Below, piece after piece: positions 55,909 to 64,000 of a stretch of 64,000 nt of DNA (positions within the stretch are counted from its first letter, which is position 1; each line of letters starts with the position of its first letter). A model generated the notes under the pieces. That model was not told the origin of the DNA. It did no database searches and was given only the letters and a program-made list of their open reading frames with translations. The stretch covers positions 1,116,001-1,180,000 of the forward strand of contig CP021224.1 in assembly GCA_003999685.1 (NCBI GenBank). The letters run 5' to 3'. The position numbers and the translations under genes are program-made. Source of the stretch: Taiwanofungus camphoratus. Lineage: Eukaryota; Basidiomycota; Agaricomycetes; Polyporales; Taiwanofungaceae.

Positions 55909-56804
55909 CATACTAGGACGACTAGTCAACAACGCATCGCCACCTTCCGTCACATCACATACATCAATAGCTGGCTTACATACTGTATCCCCAAGCTGAT
56001 CGCAGGATGGCAGTACTTTTCATTGCTCGAACTGTCTTATATACTTCCTCTAGGACGTGTACTGGCGTGCGCTGCCTGCCATCGTGTGGCAGACGATACC
56101 AGTTTCGATTTGTCTCGAGAGTCCGGATGTTTTTGTAGCGCTACATAACTTCCTGTCGTCTGAAATCTTCTAAATCACGGCATGAAAGTTGCAGCTCTAT
56201 CATGGTTGGGTGGATTGAAAAAGTCAGCTCATGACAAAGGCTATCATCGACCGGAAAGATCTTGGAGTCCTAAAGGATCACGCGACGGTGGACACAATGA
56301 GACAGAGTTGAACGCACTCGTATTGATTCTGTACTGATATAATGGGGCAATGTAGTCGGGGGGGGGGGCAGTGCACGAAGGGATCCAATAGCAGAAATAT
56401 GAAAGGAAACTACAGGGGGCAATAGAAGGAGTGCTCGTTGCATACCGCCAGTCGTCTACAGAAACATCAAGACATGGACGTAGCCCATGCTAAGACAGCC
56501 GACACAGATGAATAACGAACGAGTAATACGAACATGAAGTCGGGCGGCAGGAATATCTAAGAATCCGGAGGCGGCGAAGGCGGTAGTAAACAAGGGGACA
56601 GTATGGACATGGCTGGACATGGTCTTTGCCTTGACTTGCCCAGATCGGGGCGTCCGATGTCTTCTTCATGCTTGTAGTTATCGACTACGACTATCAGCTG
56701 CAATCTTACAGCGTAAGGCTCTTTGAGACCAGCACAGTGACCTCCCGTCTCGATACCTCAGGCTCATTGTCAACAATCGAATACTAGTACACTACATATC
56801 AGAG
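55909..56804. other. Intergenic, VPS5 promoter
   Basis: About 0.9 kb between the broken transporter and VPS5. Contains an 11-base poly-G run at about 56358-56368. No coding exon is recognised. Confidence 0.4.
56358..56368. repeat. Poly-G run (11 bases)
   Basis: A homopolymer of G, rare in this window. It is a likely site of length variation or sequencing error. No further structure is seen around it. Confidence 0.7.
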
Positions 56805-59330
56805 ATGGACGGCTTCGATGACCTCCTCTCACAGTCGAAGAACGCCCTAGATAATCCATTCGAGAATCCGTTTGCCAAAGCCAGGTCAAGTTCGCCCGAC
56901 CCATGGGCCAGCTACGGGCAGGCATCCCAGACAGCTTTCACTGAAGATGAGCATTCAGCCTTCCTGGGAGCACGCAGCACTACGCCAACCGTGGAAGCTC
57001 ATGAGTTCCATGCAGACGACTCTGCTGGATTTCAGTACAGCGCACCTGAACCAGATCCCTTGGACATTGCTGCTCACACTTCCGATGCAGCAGAGCAGCC
57101 GATTTCGCCTACATCCCCTGGCTTTCGCGAGAGCATATCGGCCTCCATCGAGGAAACTGCGAAATTGGAGGAGACACAACCCACTAAATCACCCTCACCT
57201 CAGGCAACACCAACGTCGCCAATGCCACCGCCTGCAGCTCGTCCCACCCCTTCAGACATCCCAGCCCCGCGTCCTGTACACGCATCACGAGCGTCCACCG
57301 CGTCAATCACGTCCTCCATACAAGCATCGAAAGCTGAACGCGCATTTCAAACGCCTTTGGACCAACCTCTTGCAACCGGAATAGAGCGTTCCATCGCTGG
57401 GCTGGCTATTGGAGGTGAGAGCATCGGGGGCTGGCAGGGGTCGCAGAGCAAATTTGCTGGGGCTTCGTCCTCTGCTAGCATATTGCGCGATAGGAGCGAG
57501 TCCGACGACGATGACGACGACGATCGCCCTATATTGCAGTCGGCAAGAATCAGTGCGGACCGCATCCAGCGTGCAGCTATGGTGAGTACATTATCTGGCT
57601 CTGCATACGTGTAGCTTTAAATGTTCGCTTTCATTGCTGTAGGCTAAACCTATCTCAGCTTCACGTACAGATAATGGCATACAGCCAGTCTTTCTAGTCA
57701 CAGTGGATGACCCGCAGAGAGTCGGCGATCCTATCCGGGCATATACTATGTACACCGTACACACGAAAGTCCGTCCATCATGCACCCAATACGCTTGATT
57801 TGGTCTGCTGACGTCCGTGAAGACAACCTCACCCCTGTTCAGCAAGTCTTCATTCTCTGTTCTCCGCCGTTATTCCGACTTTCTCTGGCTTTACGAGACG
57901 CTTTCGGCGAACAATCCGGGCGTCGTTGTACCCCCAGTGCCCGAGAAGAGTCCATTCGGAAGGTTCGATGAGAACTTTGTACAGCAGCGGCGGCTCGCGC
58001 TCGAGAAATGCATACAGAAGATCGCGAACCACCCTGTGCTGCAGAAAGATCCGGACCTGAAGATGTTCCTTGAAAGCGATACGTTCGCGTTGGATGTAAG
58101 TGCCAAACCAAAAATCTGAATCTGTTTATTCAATGATCCGAGATGTCTTCTGTTCTAGATCAAGCATCGGAAGGCTGAGATCGCACATGAGAAAGGGGGA
58201 CTACTTGAATCCCTCGGACAGTCAATTACGGGTCCCAGATTTTATGAAACGGATGAGGTGGGTGCTGACATTGACGTCCCCAGTCAGTTCAAGCTCAAGA
58301 AGGCTTTTATAGTGGTTCGATCGGCAAAGGGCATACCTTGACAGTCTCGAATCACAGCTTCGGGGGCTAGTGAAAGCCATCGATCTTGTCGCCAAACATC
58401 GTGCAGGTCGGTCGTTTATGCATGTTTGCAGTGTACTTGTCTGAGTCTGACACTCGTTACTTTGCACGATATAGAACTCTCAGCAGCAACTGGAGAGTTT
58501 GCGCAGACAATCGGTGACCTGGCATCCTCGGAGGTGGGCACGCCTTTGTCCAGCTCGTTTGCGGGGCTAGCCGAGGTCGAACGGAAGGCGCAAGAGCTGC
58601 AGAGCATGCAATCTCAGGAAGACATGGTCACGATCATGAGCACAGGTCCGTATTAAGCATCAACTGCAAATCCACTTCGGTAATTACTTCTAACTGACCT
58701 TTCTGCACAGTGGATGAATATGCTCGCTTGATCAATTCCGTACGAGTGGGTGGACGTCTCAGCTTCACGCGTCGTGACGAAACGTTGATGCCCGTATCTC
58801 CTCACAGCTTGCCTTCAGCTCTCGGATTCGGACATATCATGCATGGCAGAATGCTGACGGCAACCTGAAGCGCGTGAAGCAGGCACATGAGGCGAGCCGG
58901 GCGCAGGGTCGACTGCCGTCGGATCAACTCAGTCGCTCTCTGGCCCTTGTTGCAGACGTGAGTAATCGGAGTTCGTCACCCAGTCCTGATATTTTCCTAA
59001 AATCTCTCTGTCGGTATGATGCGCAGGCCGAAAGGCGGGCTCTGGATGCGAAGCAAGAGTTTGACCAGGTTTCAAGATTGGTGAAATCAGAGATGGCTAG
59101 ATTTGAGCAGGAGCGGATTGAGGATTTTAAGAATGCTCTGGAAGTATTTCTCGAAGGCATGATCTCCAAACAGAAACAGGCACGTCTAGGTTCGAACGAT
59201 TACATGCGTCGTGACTGATGTTGTTCTATAGCTTATTTCCACATGGGAGAACTATCAGCAAGGGTTGTTGAAGAGGGCAGCACCGCCAAATCGACAATCC
59301 CAAGACGGTACTCCTGTCGCTGTGTCGTAG
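56805..59330 (+). CDS. VPS5: Retromer sorting nexin VPS5 (PX-BAR)
   Basis: The PX-BAR subunit of retromer, recycling receptors such as Vps10 from endosomes to Golgi. Ten exons (56805-57581, 57643-57768, 57823-58095, 58159-58257, 58313-58406, 58475-58645, 58711-58745, 58808-58957, 59027-59179, 59232-59330) encode 658 residues. The disordered N-terminus starts MDGFDDLL with NPFENPF and has an acidic run of eight Asp. The PX domain includes FLVTVDDPQRVGDPIRAYT, SVLRRYSDFLWLYETL, VVPPVPEKSPFGRFDENFV and QQRRLALEKCIQKIANHPVL. The BAR domain follows, with SQLRGLVKAIDLVAKHR, EVERKAQELQSMQSQED, RIRTYHAWQNADGNLKRVK and FKNALEVFLEGMISKQKQ. The last intron has a GC donor (gcacgt), the only phase-0 choice that joins KQKQ to LISTWENYQQ. 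MPE1 converges 160 bases away. Confidence 0.94.
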
Positions 59331-59490
59331 TCAGTCCGCTCTCGGGTGACGGATTCAAAATGATGCATTTTATTATTATGATCTACATGAGTGAGATATA
59401 AAATGAAATGCATATAGATGTACAATGGTATGTTCATCAAGAATGTCTCCAATGATGCTATATATCTCTTGAAACCTGCCCAAAGACCTC

Positions 59491-61558
59491 TCACTCCCAA
59501 TACCGAGGCACCTTGCCTTGATGCTCGCTACCTCCAACCTCTAGGAAGTCCGACGGGCGATCTCGCTTCAAATGATTCCGCCGTCGATTGTTGAGTGGGA
59601 GTCTTTGGTATGCTGAATCCTGACCAGCAGGCTGCTGATTTGAAAATGGGTTCGTCCATGAACCCCGAAAATTTTGTTGAAATCCTTGCATGTTGTCGAA
59701 GGGTATAACAGGAGTAGGACTAGGCTGGAAGGTAGCCGCCATGGCAGCTGCGACCTGTGATTGCTGCAGTTCCATCTGGAGTTGCTGGTGTTTCATCTGC
59801 GTCTGCTGTCGAACTTGAGGAGGAAGGGAAGCGTTGTTGAGCATGATTTGAATTTGGGATATCTGAGCCTGAAGTTGGGGAATGGTTTCGGCAAAGATTT
59901 GCGACATGTCGATCTCTCCTCCGGGTTGTTGCTCAGAATAATACTCTTGGTCGAAAGCAGCAAGATCTGCTTGGTTTGAGTCCTGTCGCTGCGCCAAGTC
60001 AATAAATCCTAGAACGCAGGAGAATAATTAGAAACATACCTTCTCTCGATGAGCCGGTTCAGGAGTTTCGTTTGCTGGAGGTTGTTCTTCGCCCTCGTGT
60101 CGGCTTCTCTCAATCTCCTTATCAATATAGTCTGCGACTTTTGTCCGCATAGGCTTATCTATAATGAGCTTATCGAGCGAAGATATCTTACTGCCACAGT
60201 TCGGACAGATAAAATCTCGCTCAAGCAGATGTGTTTGTATGCACTCCTCGCAAAATAAAGTACCACAGCATGGGGTTTTGACCGCATCGCGAAAAAGTTT
60301 GTTGTCTATGGAGCATACAAGGGAAGGGTCCGTCGGAGCCCGTTCACGTATATCAGCTTCCGTCAAGCTCTTGTGTTTGTGAACCTGCTTCTGCCAAGAC
60401 GCACTAAACTACGCGTCATTGACGTGATTATGTCCGGGAATCATAACACGTACGAATCTGGTTGGGCGACAACATAACCACCTTCCGGCGTGACCATAAC
60501 ACCTTGGCTAAGCTGGCCATTAGGTGTCTCGACTGCTTTCAAGAAACTGCGAGGGATGCCAGTTGTACGCTTGATGCGAGGTCTATTGTCGTACTCGCGA
60601 TCATTGTTTGTAGGGCAATCTTGAATCCAATGACCTTACAATGAAATGAGAAAATGTGAGACAACTTTGCCAACAATCAGCAGACCTTTCTGTCCACAGC
60701 GATAGCAGACGTAACTAGGAGGCAGAGGACGTTCCGGCTGATGATGATGATGAGAGGCATGATAAGGCTTTCCACCACGGCCGGGTGTACCCCGAGAATT
60801 GTTGTAAATTCGAACCGCGCTGTTTTAGCAGACACAGTAGGAACAAAGCGGACCGGAAACAAAACCACGTTCATTAGAAGACGTTCTACTACGTAAACAG
60901 GAAAACCGCATGCGGGCGACACCAACTGGGACATCTTTTCCTGGGTCTCCTCCCAGTTAGCAGTTTGAGCTTGGAACATTGCAGCCATGGCAGCAGCTTC
61001 ATCGTCTTTCGTCACCGCCGACTTAACGGTTACCTGAAAAATGTAAGATTGACGCAAAGGTGAGGACGCCTTACGACGTACGGGAGCAGGTTTCGGGGTA
61101 GGGCTCGCATATTCGTCTTTGATATCAAAACGCTTCGAGATATTACCTGAATTTCTGTGCCAAGCCGCCGAAGCACCACTTCCGGTGGCCTTGGAAGTAG
61201 AATCGGAGGTTGGCAAAAGGGTACTACCTGTACCACCCACGTACACTGCAGCCTTACCCTTGCCAGGACGTACGAAAATACGTTTAACAATGACTGAAGA
61301 TGACCGTGGTATTATATGTGAATCCGCCCTGTATTCTGTATTATAGTTGAGCCATCACACGAGCGTAGAAGACCGACTCAACAAACCTTCGCCTGACGAA
61401 CTGTCATAAACCGCGAGGTCAAAATCATTAGCCTTACCAAGATTATTGGCTAGAATGATCTCTTTCTTGAGGTCAAAAACAGAGATTCCGGTGCCGTCAA
61501 AGGTCACCCTGGACTCGTCCCTCTGAGACTTGAATTTGTAGAAAACAGAAGATGTCAT
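59491..61558 (-). CDS. MPE1: Pre-mRNA 3'-end processing factor Mpe1/RBBP6-like
   Basis: A subunit of the cleavage and polyadenylation factor, with RING-type ubiquitin-ligase features. Six exons (61558-61387, 61335-60927, 60819-60686, 60634-60454, 60403-60040, 59988-59491) encode 585 residues. The DWNN ubiquitin-like domain starts MTSSVFYKFKSQRDESRV and includes SSSVIVKRIFVRPGKGKAA. A CCHC zinc knuckle reads CYRCGQKGHWIQDC across exons 3 and 4. PRSFLKAVETP and VVTPEGG-type linkers follow. The RING or U-box-like domain is VCSIDNKLFRDAVKTPCCGT then LFCEECIQTHL and CPNCGS. A Gln-rich tail (QAQISQIQIMLNN, QMKHQQLQMELQQSQ) ends near VPRYWE. Introns 2 and 5 were placed by restoring KMSHAVRIY and EKRQD. 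It diverges from ERG4, with 350 bases between starts. Confidence 0.94.
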
Positions 61559-61861
61559 TAGACAGTATGGATAAAAGACCACTGCTAAATATACAGAGTG
61601 CGTCGCAAATGGCGGTTGTAAGCAGATATGAAACGGGGTTATCGTGCTGAGACAACGCAACGCAGGAAGACGTGGTGCAAGCCAAAGTGGTTCTGAAGTG
61701 ACGAGGAGAATCCGCAAGATCTTTATTTTTACGCGGAGAACGAAAATGTGGCAGGTGATTTAATCACATGACCTTCTTCGCGCGATTCGATTTCTGCAGG
61801 AATTTCGGCCGTCTAGCCCTTGTACGTACTGCTGAGTCCGACTCGAAGATCATACGAACCG

Positions 61862-61867
61862 TATAAA
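61862..61867 (+). promoter_or_regulatory. TATA box of ERG4
   Basis: The sequence gtataaagg places TATAAA about 41-46 bases upstream of the ERG4 start codon, the expected distance for a short 5' leader. The transcription start is inferred, not seen. Confidence 0.45.
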
Positions 61868-61907
61868 GGCTCCCGGAGACAGAGTGGGGTCAGACCTACC
61901 TTCCATC

Positions 61908-63864
61908 ATGTCTAACATCGCTTCACAGCAGAGTGAAGGCTTGCGGCAGAGGAACGCGTCCGGCAATGGCACAAAAGTCGTGACGCCGACTGACGAGGGC
62001 AAGAAAACAGACCAATTGCTGGACAAACATGACCAGTGGGTTCTTCGTTATGACCCTGCGCGGTCTTGCTCAATTGTTATCAGGTGTGAGTTTGGTGGTC
62101 CATGGGGTGTAGTGGCCATCATGACTGGTTTTCCCACTCTAATGTACTATCTCTGGATCTGCTTGGTGTTTTACGATGGCCAGTTAGTCTGCCCGACTTC
62201 GTCGGATGATATTAAGCCTTTCCTTCTGCGAATGTGGACCCACGTTCGCGAGGTGAGCATTTACCTTTTTCTACTATGGAGTCTCGCCTAATGGTCTCCA
62301 TAGGATGCCAGTCCCAACACGTATGCTTGGAAAGTCTACTCTGGACTTATTGCGTACGAATTGTTACTGGCTTGGATCATGCCCGGATATATGCAAGAAG
62401 GCCTCCCCGTTCCCTCTCTTGGATACAAGACGCTGTTGTACAAATGCAACGCGATTTGGTCTGTGTATGGCACCATTGCCACGGCTATCGTCCTCCACTA
62501 CACAGGGATCTTCCGTATGACTGAGATTATCGACAACTATGGCCATCTCATGACCGTCGCAATGATATATGGATTTGGTGTCTCTTTTGGCATGTATTTC
62601 TTGACTATCGCTACGGGAAACCAGATTAGAATGTCGGGCAACTTCATATATGATGTCTTTATGGGTGCCTGCTTGAACCCTCGTATTGGTCCAATTGATC
62701 TTAAGATGTGGCTCGAAGTCCGTATTCCTTGGGTCATTGTCTTCTTCATGTCTGTCTCTGGGGCGTGCAAGCAGTACGAGCAATATGGATATGTTACTCC
62801 AGTATGCTACATTTTTACATTCAAATGTGCACTTCTTTACTAATAGATCTTCAGAATATGGCGTTCATGTGCCTCGCGACGTGGTTGTATCTTAATGCTT
62901 GGTAAGGAGTTTTGCAGACCTGTAGCCAGCATTCAGCTCAAATTGCCATCAGTGCGAAGGGTGAAGAGTGCATTCCACAAACGTGGGATATGTTCCACGA
63001 AAAGTGAGTAACTCTCAATTTGGTTGCAAAAATTCGTAATAGTGACCATATCGCTAGGTGGGGATTTATGGTAATCTTTTGGAATTTTGCCGGAGTGCCA
63101 TTCGTAAGACGCAATGCCAAGTGATGAATGTTAAAATGCTGATCACTCATTCAGTCCTACATCTACTCGGTGGTGTACATGGCTTCTCATGATCCTTCGA
63201 AGTACCGGTTCTCCACTCCAGCTTACGTCCTGCTTTACACCACTCTTCTTGCCGCTTACTATGTGTAGGTATTCCATAATTCTTCACCGAGCAGCATCTT
63301 AATACCCTTGTATGTAGCTTCGATACCTCCATGTCTCAAAAGAGTCGCTTCAAGATGCAGACGCAAGGAATCTTCACGTACCGCAGAACGTTCCCCCAGC
63401 TACCTTGGGGAACTCTCAAAGATCCGAAGTACATTCAGACTGCTCACGGGTATTATCCTCACCTGTCTCATTGCAATATCTTCTGATTTTTTCCCGTCGA
63501 CGTTAGGAACCGTCTCCTGATTGATGGATGGTGGGCTTATTCTCGCAAGCCGGTGAGATTAACGTCGATACCTCTATCTTCGTATGCTGACCATATGTCT
63601 CCTAGAACTATGTTGCCGACTGGACCATGAGCTTCTGCTGGGGTGTAGTTCAAGGCACATGCTCAGCCATACCGTATTTCTATTCGGTCTTCTTTATCGT
63701 TGTCCTGATCCACCGCTGTGGTCGTGATTTTGAACGGTCAGACGTCCACACCTTGTCATGCATCTCCAACTCAACAGCTCTACAGATGTGCCATGAAGTA
63801 CGGAAAAGACTGGGAGCGTTACTGCTCTATTGTCAAATACAAATTTTTACCCGGTATCTATTAG
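61908..63864 (+). CDS. ERG4: C-24(28) sterol reductase
   Basis: Catalyses the last step of ergosterol biosynthesis, NADPH-dependent reduction of the C-24(28) double bond, in the ER membrane. Ten exons (61908-62252, 62304-62801, 62855-62901, 62953-63003, 63058-63103, 63155-63264, 63318-63449, 63507-63552, 63606-63736, 63786-63864) encode 494 residues. It has multiple membrane helices. Family blocks include [80 protein letters not shown] and [15 protein letters not shown]. The C-terminal sterol-reductase signature is [19 protein letters not shown] followed by [21 protein letters not shown]. The charged helix ends before a TAG at 63862. The four small exons (46-51 nt) would be missed by frame scanning. 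A stretch in exon 1 ([16 protein letters not shown]) looks slightly long, so a minor intron there is possible. Confidence 0.94.
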
Positions 63865-64000
63865 TAGTATTTCAGTATCAACTATCCACGTATGGGTGTA
63901 TGAGTCTGGTATATCCAAACGGCAATGGTATCATTTTTCAGGAATGTACTGTCCAAGAAACTTCAGTAGTACTATAGAACAGGGATATGCCAATATCGAC
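63865..64000. other. ERG4 3' flank at the window end
   Basis: Untranslated and downstream sequence of ERG4. No feature is seen before the window ends. Confidence 0.4.

Overview
The window is nuclear DNA of a filamentous basidiomycete, most likely an Agaricomycete. Genes are densely packed on both strands. Nearly all are broken by many short GT-AG introns, mostly 50-65 nt. Protein families fit the same group: F-box proteins with degenerate C-termini, a Clr2-like silencing factor, a UstYa-like protein and a KAR9+GAS2 protein. The species cannot be named from sequence alone. Gene models were built by hand: splice sites were chosen so that reading phase is kept and conserved motifs are restored, and each intact model sums to a whole number of codons.

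Layout. 0-8.2 kb: cytochrome c heme lyase, an F-box protein and a large disordered protein with SH3-ligand motifs. 8.6-12.3 kb: a tandem pair of 2-oxoglutarate/Fe(II) oxygenases with the same seven-exon structure. 12.9-19.5 kb: short-chain dehydrogenase, RPF1 (ribosome biogenesis), a p24 cargo receptor and mitochondrial enoyl reductase ETR1. 19.5-21.9 kb: gene-poor, with a decayed copy of a membrane-protein gene whose better copy lies at 53 kb in inverted orientation. 21.9-29.5 kb: PP2A B subunit CDC55, the tiny COX9, an ER membrane J-protein, an FBXO9/HRT3-like F-box protein and an MIF homolog. 30.2-37.3 kb: an acidic-tailed unknown protein, an amidase with 14 exons and a GroES-like oxidoreductase. 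37.8-46.7 kb: Clr2-like protein, KAR9+GAS2 protein and TRAPPC12. 46.7-56.8 kb: a sparse, decaying island with a UstYa-like gene, a broken seven-helix membrane protein, the 53 kb membrane-protein gene and a broken MFS transporter. 56.8-63.9 kb: VPS5, MPE1 and the ergosterol gene ERG4.

Most genes are single-copy housekeeping genes of unrelated pathways (respiration, trafficking, RNA 3' processing, sterol synthesis) and are not a functional cluster. The accessory interest lies in the oxygenase pair, the inverted duplication linking 20 kb and 53 kb, and the 48-56 kb island, which could be the remnant of a specialised-metabolism locus. I found no transposon with recognisable coding sequence, no tRNA or rRNA and no CRISPR. 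I cannot claim a wholly new system. The most unusual items are the exon-level repeat in the large disordered protein, the KAR9+GAS2 protein with two SxIP motifs, and the linked decay of neighbouring genes at 51-56 kb.
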